Below are positions 44,961-53,715 of a stretch of 64,000 bases of DNA, piece after piece. This stretch comes from Chloroflexi bacterium AL-N1 (lineage in GTDB: Bacteria; Chloroflexota; Chloroflexia; Chloroflexales; Roseiflexaceae): positions 1 to 64,000 of the forward strand of contig WYDT01000032.1 of the NCBI GenBank assembly GCA_013122435.1. The letters run 5' to 3'. A program made the translations under genes and the position numbers. A model generated the notes under the pieces. That model had not been told where the DNA came from. It did not search any database and saw nothing but the letters and a program-made list of their open reading frames with translations. Positions within the stretch are counted from its first letter, which is position 1, and each line of letters opens with the position of its first letter.

Positions 44961-47900
44961 ATGAATCGATCCGCGTATCGTACCGACCTCTCTTGGCCTC
45001 AAATATCTCCATCAAGGCCTTCCTTCGCACTTGTGGTGGGGCTTACCATAACGCTGATATCATCATTCTTTTTAATGTCCCCCGCCGCACAATCTTTGCA
45101 GCGTTCGTCTATTGCCCCACTACAATCTCTTGGTTCGAGCACAGCTCTCCATAACTTACCATTATCTTTTATTCCCAATAGAGGGCAAACAGATGAACGG
45201 GTTATGTATGAGAGTCAGGGGCTTGGCGGTCATATTTTTTTCACCCGTGATGACATTGTGTTATCACTACCGGACAATCCTGGAGATAACCTCACTAATC
45301 CATCGTATAGGACACTGCGATTAGTATTTGAAAACGCGCACACGACACCCCAGATAACAGGCGCAGAACGACTTCCTGGTACTGTGAGTTATATGCGGGG
45401 AAATAATCCGGCAGATTGGCAGACTAATCTCCCAACCTATGCAGGTCTTACCTACACAGACATCTATCCAGGCATTGATGTGTATTATGAGGGAACAGAT
45501 GGCAACCTGAAGAGCACCTATATTGTTCAGCAGGGAGTAAATCCTCAACAGATCCAATGGCACTATCAGGGTGCATCAGATGTACAACTCAATCATCAAA
45601 CGGGGGATTTACACATCACTATCGGCGATGGAGGCTCGACTCAAACGCTCATCGAGCATGCTCCTATCGCCTGGCAAGAGATCGGTAATCAACAAATCCC
45701 GGTGCCTGTGTACTACAATGTCACGGCTGACCAGAGCATACATTTTATCCTCGGCACCTACAATCCTGCTCATCCTCTCATTATTGACCCCACGTTAGAA
45801 TACAGCACATTTCTAGGTGGTGATAATTTCGACGCCATTAACGATATCGCCATCGATGCTGCTGGTAATACCTACGTAACAGGAACAACAACGTCCTCTA
45901 TATTCCCTGGCAACACACCCGGAACCACATTCGGAACAAGTCTTGCTCGTCCTGATGTCTTCGTCACTAAAATCAATCCAGATGGCACACAAATTCTCTT
46001 TAGCTCAATCATTGGCGGTGCTGGCACAGATGAAGGGAATGCTATTGCAGTGGATGGCAGTTCAGTGTATGTTGCAGGACAGACCTACTCCACTACATTT
46101 CCCACAAATGGTACACAAACTGCTTTCAACACAATGTACAACGGGAGTAGTGACGGCTTTGCGTTTGCACTTGATACAACAACAGGCGCCACTCTTGAGT
46201 ACAGTACATACCTGGGGGGAACAGAGTCAGATGTGGCATATGGTGTTGCTGCCTCTGGAAACTCTATCTTTGTTACTGGTTCTGCAGAACCATCAACCTT
46301 TGCCCAACCACCCGCATCGGCTGGTGGTCGCGATGCCTTTGTAATCAAACTCGACCGTACCGCTGGAAGTACTGCTGCCTACAGTCGACGTATTGGTGGC
46401 TTGGCCAATGATGAGGGAAATGCTATAGCCATTGATGGTGCTGGTAACGCATATGTAGTTGGTGTGACAAATTCTACGGATACTACATTCCCCATTGTTG
46501 GCTCACCACTACAAGCCACTAAAGCAACCGGTAGCGATGTCTTTATTGCTCAACTTGACTCAACTGGAACACCTACATACATCTCTTATTTGGGAGGTGA
46601 TGGCGACGACGTGGGATTGGATATTGCCGTCCCGAGTGCTGGAGGGCGCGCCTATCTGACTGGTTACACCTTGTCGTCAGATTTCCCTAGTGCTGCGGGG
46701 TATTCAGGCACGCAGGATGCTTTCATCGTAAACTACGATCTTACTACTCCTAGTATCGACTACAGCCGTTATCTTGGTGGAGCAAATACCGAACAAGGTA
46801 ATGCGATTACTATCGACAGTGATGGAAATGCCTTTATAACTGGATGGACTAATTCCAGCAATTTTCCGACGATTAGTGCGTTCCAAAACTATGGTGGTGG
46901 ACAGGATGCTTTTGTTACACGCCTCACACCCACTGGAGACACAGTCTACAGCACATTCCTTGGCGGGAGTGGTCCAGAATATGGCACTGGTATAGCAACA
47001 GGTATGATTGGTGGGCGCACCAAAGTGTATGTTGCCGGGTACACAACATCTGGCGATTATCCAACGGCTGGTACCTCACTCCAGGCCACGAAAAGTTCTG
47101 GCTTTGATGGATTTATTGCCCGTATTGACAACATCGTTCCTGTGATCGACCTCAATGGCACTCCTGCGGATATCAATTTCACGACAACCTTTACAGAAGA
47201 TGGTGGAGCGATTCCCATTGTAAACTCAACTGGCATGACTATTACCGATACAGATAATCTAGAGCTTTCTTATGCTGAAATACGCATTAACAATATTCTT
47301 GACACAGGTCAAGAAACGATCACTGTCACACCAACAGGAGCAATAACTGCTGGTGATATCACGTCGCCTGTCACAGGAACTGTTCGCATCCAGGGGCCAG
47401 CACCGCTCAGCGACTTCCAGGCAGTACTGCGTAGTGCTACATACAACAACACATCAGATTCACCCAATCAGTCTTCACGCTTTATTGAATTCGAAGTGAG
47501 CGATGGCCTCGATAGTAATACACCATTAGCGGTAACAACTATTCTGATAGAGTCGGTCAATGACGCACCTGTCTTGAATGTCCCTGGAGCACAGACTGCG
47601 ACAGAAGACACAGTCGCGACGATCAGTGGTATCAGCGTGAGTGATGTAGACTTGGGCAGCGGTAGTGTTCAGATAACCGTATCTGCTACGAAAGGCACAT
47701 TGGATGCCACAGCGACGGGAAGTGCGAATGTAAGCGGAAACAACACTGCTGCCCTCACGATTACTGGAACCATTGCCGATGTGAACAGCACGCTTACAAG
47801 CCTGGAGTATACTGGCAACACCGATTTTAATGGAGCGGATACCATCACAGTTGAGGCTGATGATCAGGGCAATACACCAAATCCACCCCAAACCGATACT

Positions 47901-50738
47901 GATACAATTGCCGTCACTGTCAATGCGGCAAATGACCCACCCACGGCTACCAACGATACGGCCAATGTCAATGAAGATGCCTCAGTTACCATTAGTGTGC
48001 TGGATAACGACAACGACGATAAAGACACGGCATTTGGTGGAGCGGGTCTCCTCCCAGTGGCGACAAGCGCACTCACGGTTACCAGTGGTCCCACCAATGG
48101 CTCCACAACGGTGAATGCTAATGGCACAATCCTCTATACACCCGATCCTGATTACAGCGGTGCCGATAGTTTTACCTACGAGATTTGCGACAACGGTACA
48201 CCCACCCCTGCTGAGTGTGCGGCAGCAGATGTCAATGTGACTATCGGAGCTATCAATGATGCACCAACGTTTACTCCTGGGGGCGATGTCAACGTTGCCG
48301 AAGACTCAGGCGCGTATGGCCCCACTGCCTGGGCAACGGCCATTTCGCCAGGGCCAGCCGACGAGTCAGGCCAGAATATTACGTTCAACATCGCCAATAA
48401 TAGTAATACAGCATTGTTTAGCACCCAGCCAGCCATCGCAGCCAATGGCAACCTCACCTTTACTCCCGCTGCAGATGCTTATGGCGATGCGACCATTACG
48501 GTGCGTGCACAGGACGATGGCGGCACGGCTAATGGTGGACAGGACACCTCTGGAAATTATCTCTTCACTATTACGATCACTCCTGAGAACGATACACCTG
48601 TTGCAGTAAACGACAGTTTTACCGTTAATGAAGATAATCCGCTCAATCTTCTGGTGCTCGATAATGACCAGGATAATAAAGACACCAACTTTGGGAGTGG
48701 TGGCCTGGACCTAACCTCAATCACTATTGACACTCCAGCGACCAACGGGAGTGCCGTTCCACAATCAGATGGCACCGTTCGCTATACACCGGACTCGAAT
48801 TTTAGTGGTGCTGATAGCTTTACCTACTATGTAAACGATACGGGCCATCCTACGCCGACCCTTCAGAGCAATACTGCTACTGTTTCCATCACTGTTCTCG
48901 CGAATAATGATCCACCGACCTTCACTGCTGGGGGTGATGTTAATGTTGCCGAAGACTCAGGGACATATGGCCCTACTGCCTGGGCTACTGCTATCACAGC
49001 AGGGACTGGTGACAGTGGACAAACGATTACCTTTATTGTCAGTAGTGATAATCCAGGCTTATTCGACACCCAACCAGCCATCGCAGCCAATGGCAACCTC
49101 ACCTTTACTCCTGCTGCGGATGCCTATGGCAGTGCAACTGTTACGGTGCGTGCACAGGACGACGGCGGCACGGCTAATGGTGGACAGAACACCTCTGATC
49201 CAGAAACCTTTACGATCACTATCACACCGAGTAATGACGCACCAATTGCAGTCGATGATACCCTCTCTGTGAACGAAGACTCTCCAACGAACCTTGATGT
49301 GTTAGGGAATGATGACGATGACAAAGACGAAGACTTTGGCAGTGGCGGCCTGAACCTAACCTCAATTACCATTGTCACACCACCAATCAATGGCAGCGCC
49401 ACTCCACAGCCAGACGGCACTGTTCGCTACACACCAAACGCAGATTACAATGGCCCCGACAGTTTTACGTACCAGGTAAGCGATACAGGCCATCCTACGC
49501 CGACCCTCCAGAGCAACATTGCCACCGGCAACATTAACGTACAGGCAGTGAACGATGCTCCAACATTCACTGCTGGTGAGAATGTTACAGTGGAGGAAGA
49601 TTCGGGTGCATACGGACCAACACCATGGGCTACCAACATCGCAACTGGCCCAGCAGACGAAAGCAGTCAAACCATTGAATTCCTCGTCGAAAACGACAAC
49701 AACGATGTGTTTACCGATCAACCAGTTATCGATGCGAGTGGCAATCTCAGCTTTACATCAGCATCAGACGCCTTTGGAACAGCCATCGTCACAGTCAAGG
49801 TGAAGGACAACGGGCAGACACTCAATGGAGGACAAAACACCTCTGCTGCACAAACCTTCACCATAGAAATAACATCAGTAAACGATCCGCCCACGGCAAA
49901 TGACGACGAGGCAACGATAGGTAAAAACAGTGCTGCAACATCTATTGACGTACTCGTCAATGACACCATTGAACCAGACAGTGATGAGACACTACAGATC
50001 GACGCTGTTACACAGGGAGAGCACGGCACAGTAGCTATTGCAGATGACGCTGACATGCTGATGTATGAACCAGATACGGACTACCTCGGTGATGATAGTT
50101 TCACGTATACCATCTTGGATAGCAATGGCTTAACAGCGACTGCAACTGTTTCAGTGACGGTCAAAGAGTTTGATATCTACCTCCCACTGATAGTGCGTGT
50201 TGGAGAACCTGAACTACCTGATCTGACCGGCAGCTTTGAACTTAGTTCACAAACCACGACAGCAGATGAGCCAGTTACCATTACGGTTACTATTACAAAC
50301 TCAGGCACGGCATCGGCTAGTAATTTCTGGGTTGATTTCTACATTAACCCTGATACACCACCAACCTCACCAAACATACCCTGGGATGAAACGTGTAGCA
50401 TAGAACCCTGTTACGGCATCGCCTGGTTTGTTGAGAACACCATTGCACCGGGAGATTCTGTCATACTTACTTCTACCTCAGACAGCTACTTCCAACCAAA
50501 TACCATCTGGCCAGGGTATTTTGCACCGGGAACCACCGATCTCTATCTCTATGTAGATAGCTGGAATCGGGACACATCAATCGGTAACGGAAGCCCATAC
50601 GGTGCTATTCGCGAAAGCGATGAAGTCAACAACCGTGCCGAACAAACCGGACTGACTATCGAGGGTATCCAGATAGCGCCAGCCAACACACGCAGACCAG
50701 AAGATCTTCCAACACGACCGAATCGACCTCAACAATAG
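44961..50738 (+). CDS. Giant secreted SBBP-propeller / cadherin-like repeat protein
   Basis: A 1925-residue exported protein. After a signal anchor (about 22-45) comes an N-terminal domain with NRGQTDERVMYES, then SBBP beta-propeller repeats (YSTFLGG, D-x-x-N-x-IAID-x-x-GN-x-YVTG-x-T; roughly residues 275-720). A cadherin/VCBS-like array follows, with motifs such as NDAPVLNVPG, AVNDTxxVNED and FTYxVxDxGHPTPT, including a 215-residue unit repeated about three times. Then IYLPLIVRVGEP precedes a CARDB-like domain (PDLTGSFELSSQTTTADEPV). It is probably a surface adhesin or filament. ATG 44961 follows CAGGAGCAAGTACCC. The next gene, 76 bases on, may be its partner. Confidence 0.85.
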   Translation: MNRSAYRTDLSWPQISPSRPSFALVVGLTITLISSFFLMSPAAQSLQRSSIAPLQSLGSSTALHNLPLSFIPNRGQTDERVMYESQGLGGHIFFTRDDIVLSLPDNPGDNLTNPSYRTLRLVFENAHTTPQITGAERLPGTVSYMRGNNPADWQTNLPTYAGLTYTDIYPGIDVYYEGTDGNLKSTYIVQQGVNPQQIQWHYQGASDVQLNHQTGDLHITIGDGGSTQTLIEHAPIAWQEIGNQQIPVPVYYNVTADQSIHFILGTYNPAHPLIIDPTLEYSTFLGGDNFDAINDIAIDAAGNTYVTGTTTSSIFPGNTPGTTFGTSLARPDVFVTKINPDGTQILFSSIIGGAGTDEGNAIAVDGSSVYVAGQTYSTTFPTNGTQTAFNTMYNGSSDGFAFALDTTTGATLEYSTYLGGTESDVAYGVAASGNSIFVTGSAEPSTFAQPPASAGGRDAFVIKLDRTAGSTAAYSRRIGGLANDEGNAIAIDGAGNAYVVGVTNSTDTTFPIVGSPLQATKATGSDVFIAQLDSTGTPTYISYLGGDGDDVGLDIAVPSAGGRAYLTGYTLSSDFPSAAGYSGTQDAFIVNYDLTTPSIDYSRYLGGANTEQGNAITIDSDGNAFITGWTNSSNFPTISAFQNYGGGQDAFVTRLTPTGDTVYSTFLGGSGPEYGTGIATGMIGGRTKVYVAGYTTSGDYPTAGTSLQATKSSGFDGFIARIDNIVPVIDLNGTPADINFTTTFTEDGGAIPIVNSTGMTITDTDNLELSYAEIRINNILDTGQETITVTPTGAITAGDITSPVTGTVRIQGPAPLSDFQAVLRSATYNNTSDSPNQSSRFIEFEVSDGLDSNTPLAVTTILIESVNDAPVLNVPGAQTATEDTVATISGISVSDVDLGSGSVQITVSATKGTLDATATGSANVSGNNTAALTITGTIADVNSTLTSLEYTGNTDFNGADTITVEADDQGNTPNPPQTDTDTIAVTVNAANDPPTATNDTANVNEDASVTISVLDNDNDDKDTAFGGAGLLPVATSALTVTSGPTNGSTTVNANGTILYTPDPDYSGADSFTYEICDNGTPTPAECAAADVNVTIGAINDAPTFTPGGDVNVAEDSGAYGPTAWATAISPGPADESGQNITFNIANNSNTALFSTQPAIAANGNLTFTPAADAYGDATITVRAQDDGGTANGGQDTSGNYLFTITITPENDTPVAVNDSFTVNEDNPLNLLVLDNDQDNKDTNFGSGGLDLTSITIDTPATNGSAVPQSDGTVRYTPDSNFSGADSFTYYVNDTGHPTPTLQSNTATVSITVLANNDPPTFTAGGDVNVAEDSGTYGPTAWATAITAGTGDSGQTITFIVSSDNPGLFDTQPAIAANGNLTFTPAADAYGSATVTVRAQDDGGTANGGQNTSDPETFTITITPSNDAPIAVDDTLSVNEDSPTNLDVLGNDDDDKDEDFGSGGLNLTSITIVTPPINGSATPQPDGTVRYTPNADYNGPDSFTYQVSDTGHPTPTLQSNIATGNINVQAVNDAPTFTAGENVTVEEDSGAYGPTPWATNIATGPADESSQTIEFLVENDNNDVFTDQPVIDASGNLSFTSASDAFGTAIVTVKVKDNGQTLNGGQNTSAAQTFTIEITSVNDPPTANDDEATIGKNSAATSIDVLVNDTIEPDSDETLQIDAVTQGEHGTVAIADDADMLMYEPDTDYLGDDSFTYTILDSNGLTATATVSVTVKEFDIYLPLIVRVGEPELPDLTGSFELSSQTTTADEPVTITVTITNSGTASASNFWVDFYINPDTPPTSPNIPWDETCSIEPCYGIAWFVENTIAPGDSVILTSTSDSYFQPNTIWPGYFAPGTTDLYLYVDSWNRDTSIGNGSPYGAIRESDEVNNRAEQTGLTIEGIQIAPANTRRPEDLPTRPNRPQQ
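47930..49880 (+). repeat. Coding tandem repeat, about 645-bp unit
   Basis: Near-identical segments recur 645 bases apart: CAGCCATCGCAGCCAATGGC begins at 48430 and again at 49075, and the following GTGCGTGCACAGGACGA-GGCGG stretch also repeats. A third, more diverged unit follows. The unit encodes 215 residues (two beta-sandwich modules) of the giant secreted protein. Confidence 0.75.
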
Positions 50739-50814
50739 GACATTCGAGGCTTGCTGGTGAGTATGAATACACCGTTCTCGCCAGCAACCTAACCATCCAC
50801 AAGGAGTCTTAATT

Positions 50815-51699
50815 ATGTTATGGCGAATTATAGGTAGAGCATGTCTCGCCAGTGGGCTACTGATGCTGTTATGGGGATTGAATATTTTACCCGCCAGCAG
50901 TGCCACCCCACACATACCATTGGAACAACCATCACCACGCCCGACACTCCCCCCTACGGATGTGCCTGCCACTACACCAGAGCCTAACCAGCCTGAGAGC
51001 AAAAGTTCAAACTCAGACTCAGAGCGAGCACCCCAGACAGGGCATATTACTGGCACAGTTATTGACTCAACCACTGGCGCGCCTGTTCCAGGTATCCAGG
51101 TAAACATCGGCGATATGATAGTGACCAGTGATGAAAACGGGAACTATGACTACTGGGTCCCTGAAGGAGACTACAACGTCGAACTCAACATTTCACCCAA
51201 CATAGGCACAGCCATACAAGGTGCACAAACAGTTAACATCAAACCAGGAAGCGCCACAGTTCTTCATTTGCAGTACCGCAGTTCATTGCGTATAACACCG
51301 GTACCTGCCGGACAAACAACACAATGGTCACCCCAAGTAGTGGCTCAGTCCCAATCGGCCCCCATCAATCAGCCCATAGCTGTCAAACCAACTCGCCTTC
51401 CTGAGACAAGTAATCTTCCTTATGGGAGTGCATGGTTATGGTTATCGTTCGGCGCGATGTTCGCTATCGCAGGCGGATGGTTAAGTCTGACACGTGCCAG
51501 CCGCGCGCGCGTGCTACGTGCGGTTCCTGGCGTGAGTGAAGCAGCAGCATATGCCTACGCAAACGCAGATATCACGCTTTTAACTGCCCTATTGACAGCA
51601 GATGTGTATCGAGTCAAACGAACACTGGCAACCAATAGTGACCCGGCAAACGATGAGCCTTTCCTTCATTCACTCCTCTTCCCACGCAAGAAACAATAA
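50815..51699 (+). CDS. Membrane protein with carboxypeptidase-regulatory-like domain
   Basis: A 294-residue envelope protein of unknown function. A signal peptide (SGLLMLLWGLNILPASS) is followed by a Pro/Thr/Ser-rich spacer. A carboxypeptidase-regulatory-like beta-sandwich lies at about 78-150: ITGTVIDSTTGAPVPGIQVNI, VTSDENGNYDYWVPEGDY. A second spacer and a transmembrane helix (about 203-223, YGSAWLWLSFGAMFAIAGGW) lead to an Arg-rich cytosolic tail (SRARVLRAVPGVSEAAAYAY). The tail contains a short VPGVSEA helix pair like a helix-hairpin-helix, which is only a resemblance. It follows the giant protein in the same direction and may anchor it. AAGGAGTCTTAATT precedes the ATG. Confidence 0.7.
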   Translation: MLWRIIGRACLASGLLMLLWGLNILPASSATPHIPLEQPSPRPTLPPTDVPATTPEPNQPESKSSNSDSERAPQTGHITGTVIDSTTGAPVPGIQVNIGDMIVTSDENGNYDYWVPEGDYNVELNISPNIGTAIQGAQTVNIKPGSATVLHLQYRSSLRITPVPAGQTTQWSPQVVAQSQSAPINQPIAVKPTRLPETSNLPYGSAWLWLSFGAMFAIAGGWLSLTRASRARVLRAVPGVSEAAAYAYANADITLLTALLTADVYRVKRTLATNSDPANDEPFLHSLLFPRKKQ

Positions 51700-51721
51700 A
51701 GTAAACTCATAGTTCCTCTTT

Positions 51722-51760
51722 AATGACTGGGACCGTGATAAATCGTCCCAGTCATTATTT
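51722..51760 (+). terminator. Intrinsic terminator
   Basis: AATGACTGGGAC (51722-51733) and GTCCCAGTCATT (51745-51756) form a perfect 12-bp stem with an 11-base loop, then ATTTTAT. Follows the membrane-protein gene. Confidence 0.8.
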
Positions 51761-51795
51761 TATGTAAACTTTGCAGTGTTGCATATTGATTATAA

Positions 51796-51811
51796 TTGGT
51801 TATATAACCAA
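51796..51811. promoter_or_regulatory. 16-bp perfect palindrome, candidate operator
   Basis: TTGGTTATATAACCAA lies 13 bases upstream of the -35 of the thiolase-region promoter. It suits a TetR- or GntR-type dimer; a fatty-acid regulator would fit the thiolase, but this is inference. Confidence 0.5.
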
Positions 51812-51824
51812 CGACATGAAATTC

Positions 51825-51853
51825 TTGAAATATTGAACATTTTCTGGTATCAT
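51825..51853 (+). promoter_or_regulatory. Promoter upstream of thiolase
   Basis: TTGAAA (51825-51830), a 17-base spacer, TATCAT (51848-51853). Start point expected near 51860, upstream of the hairpin at 51896-51926. Confidence 0.55.
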
Positions 51854-51895
51854 ATGCAAATCGACTTTTAGATTACACGCTGATGTGTCCGAGTC

Positions 51896-51931
51896 AGACC
51901 TTCTGCGTGCCGTGCGCATACGGTCTTTTTT
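51896..51931 (+). terminator. Leader terminator-like hairpin (attenuator or small RNA end)
   Basis: AGACC-TTC-TGCG-loop-CGCA-TAC-GGTCT, two coaxial stems, followed by six T. It lies between the promoter at 51825-51853 and the thiolase gene, so it either attenuates thiolase transcription or ends a short RNA of about 70 bases. Confidence 0.55.
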
Positions 51932-52031
51932 ATTGCTCAAAATACTCTTATCAAATCAAAGTGATTGATAAAATTATTTTGTGTTGAAATAATTTGAGAT
52001 ACAGCACGCTTCTGTGTTGAGGGATATTAGA

Positions 52032-53219
52032 ATGTCTGATGATGTTGTCATTGTGAGCGCTACCCGTACTGCTATTGGTAAGTTTCAAGGTGCTTATCAG
52101 AACGTACCAGCAACAGAGCTGGGTGCTGCAGCCATAAAAAATGCCATTGCTCACGTACATATGGACGGAACACACATTGATGAATGCATCATGGGCAATG
52201 TGATTGGTGCTGGTCTGGGACAAGCACCAGCGCGTCAGGCGGCCTTGCATGGTGGTCTACCGAACAGTGTGAGTGCGCTGACAATCAACAAAGTATGTGG
52301 CAGCGGCCTCAAAGCTGTTATGCTGGCACACGCGCTTATTCGCAATGGCGATGCAAAGGCAATCGTTGCTGGTGGTATGGAAAACATGTCACGTGGCCCA
52401 CACTTGCTTCCACAGGCCCGTAGCGGCTATCGGTTAGGCAATGGTGAATTGCTCGATGCTACGGTTCACGACGGTCTCTGGTGTGCTTTTGAGAATCACC
52501 ACATGGGCAACTCAGCTGAATGGATCGCACGCACCTTCGATGTCACACGCGAGGTACAGGACCAATTTGCGCTGCGTTCTCACCAACGTGCCATCGCGGC
52601 CCAGGAAGCTGGTCGCTTCGATAACGAAATTGTTCCCCTTGAGGTATCGATTGGGCGGGGCAAAACGGCAATCATTTCGACTGATGAACCACCACGTCGT
52701 GATACCAATGCTGCAACCCTCGGCAGACTGTCGCCAGCTTTTGTCGCAGATGGTACCGTGACTGCTGGCAATGCGCCGGGTATCACTGATGGGGCAGCGG
52801 CCCTCGTGGTGATGAGCGCTGCGAAAGCAAAAGAACTTGGTCTGCAACCACTCGCACGTATTATTGGTGTGGCTCAGGCAGCCGTGAAACCATTGGAAAT
52901 TTTTACTGCCCCTGTATTTGCCGTGCAACGGTTAATGGATAAAACAAAAACACAAATCGATGATTATGATCTATTTGAGATCAATGAAGCCTTTGCATCC
53001 CAGGTTATTGCAAATGCTCGCGAATTAGGTATAGACGAGGAGCGGCTTAATATCAATGGTGGCGCCATCGCACTCGGGCATCCCATTGGCGCCAGTGGCG
53101 CTCGGGTGCTGGTGACCCTTATTCATGCCCTTCGCCAACAAGATAAGCAACGTGGTATTGCCGCGCTCTGTCTTGGCGGTGGTGAAGCAGTTGCTCTGGC
53201 TGTTGAACGAGTTTCATAA
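52032..53219 (+). CDS. Acetyl-CoA acetyltransferase (thiolase)
   Basis: A 395-residue thiolase. The acyl-accepting nucleophile is Cys89 in KVCGSGLKAV. The C-terminal motifs are complete: NEAFA, NINGGAIALGHPIGASGARV (the GHP His) and CLGGGE (second catalytic Cys). Length is standard for biosynthetic or degradative thiolase II. It condenses two acetyl-CoA to acetoacetyl-CoA or runs in reverse. No beta-oxidation genes are adjacent, so direction is not decidable. ATG 52032 begins the conserved SDDVVIVSATRTAIGKF; the longer frame from 52014 adds six unlikely residues. The leader carries a palindrome, promoter and hairpin. Confidence 0.95.
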   Translation: MSDDVVIVSATRTAIGKFQGAYQNVPATELGAAAIKNAIAHVHMDGTHIDECIMGNVIGAGLGQAPARQAALHGGLPNSVSALTINKVCGSGLKAVMLAHALIRNGDAKAIVAGGMENMSRGPHLLPQARSGYRLGNGELLDATVHDGLWCAFENHHMGNSAEWIARTFDVTREVQDQFALRSHQRAIAAQEAGRFDNEIVPLEVSIGRGKTAIISTDEPPRRDTNAATLGRLSPAFVADGTVTAGNAPGITDGAAALVVMSAAKAKELGLQPLARIIGVAQAAVKPLEIFTAPVFAVQRLMDKTKTQIDDYDLFEINEAFASQVIANARELGIDEERLNINGGAIALGHPIGASGARVLVTLIHALRQQDKQRGIAALCLGGGEAVALAVERVS

Positions 53220-53347
53220 AGTATCAAATTGTTGTTTTTATGTATGGTAACCTATCACATATCGCATCATACTTTTCATTTTTAGAGCGCCTATCTATGT
53301 GATATGTGATGTTATAAATGTTTATTTTTATCTTAGGAGGTCCTATC

Positions 53348-53521
53348 ATGGGCGACCACGAAATGCTGTCAATTCTCGAAGAAGGTCTCAAAAATGGGCG
53401 CATCTCACCACATCTGGCGGCCTATATCGCAGGGGAAATCTTGGATATCGAAGCACACGAAACCGACTATGTTGATTGGTCATGGACACCAGATGAGGTG
53501 GAAATTGCAGTAGAAACGTAA
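53348..53521 (+). CDS. Small acidic protein of unknown function
   Basis: A 57-residue acidic protein (MGDHEMLSILEEGLKNGRIS start) with a predicted helical N-terminus and an acidic, Trp-containing C-terminus (YVDWSWTPDEVEIAVET). I do not recognise it. AGGAGG seven bases before ATG 53348 is a near-perfect ribosome site, and the gene has its own hairpin terminator 56 bases on, so it is very likely translated. No membrane helix or metal motif. It sits just before the receptor/transcription-factor pair, which may or may not be meaningful. Confidence 0.65.
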   Translation: MGDHEMLSILEEGLKNGRISPHLAAYIAGEILDIEAHETDYVDWSWTPDEVEIAVET

Positions 53522-53558
53522 AACTACCATAGAATTACCCCTTTTCTTACAATTTAGT

Positions 53559-53602
53559 TATCACAAAGGTGATACAGGGAGCAGCTAAATGCTCCCTTTT
53601 TT
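53559..53602 (+). terminator. Terminator after the small acidic gene
   Basis: A small hairpin TATCAC-AAAG-GTGATA (53559-53574) is followed by GGGAGCA-GCTAAA-TGCTCCC (53577-53596) and six T (53597-53602). Confidence 0.8.
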
Positions 53603-53715
53603 GTTTTCTACACCATTATCAGGTAGGGATTTCATCCAAACATACCACAGCATTTGCTTTCATCGGATATACTACATCTATTCTAAAACCGAACCTCTTG
53701 TATATTGATGGAAGT

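Larger units (their letters stand above)
51700..52031. other. Regulatory region upstream of thiolase
   Basis: Contains in order a terminator, a perfect 16-bp palindrome, a promoter, and a second hairpin followed by a T-run, each listed separately. About 100 bases of AT-rich leader precede the thiolase ATG. Confidence 0.6.

Noticed and set aside
47930..49880. CRISPR-like or mobile repeat array
   Set aside because: The repeats are long, in frame and encode beta-sandwich modules of one protein; there are no short spacers or cas genes.
53569..53715. Upstream extension of the receptor gene
   Set aside because: It starts inside the T-tailed terminator of the preceding small gene and would bury the signal peptide.
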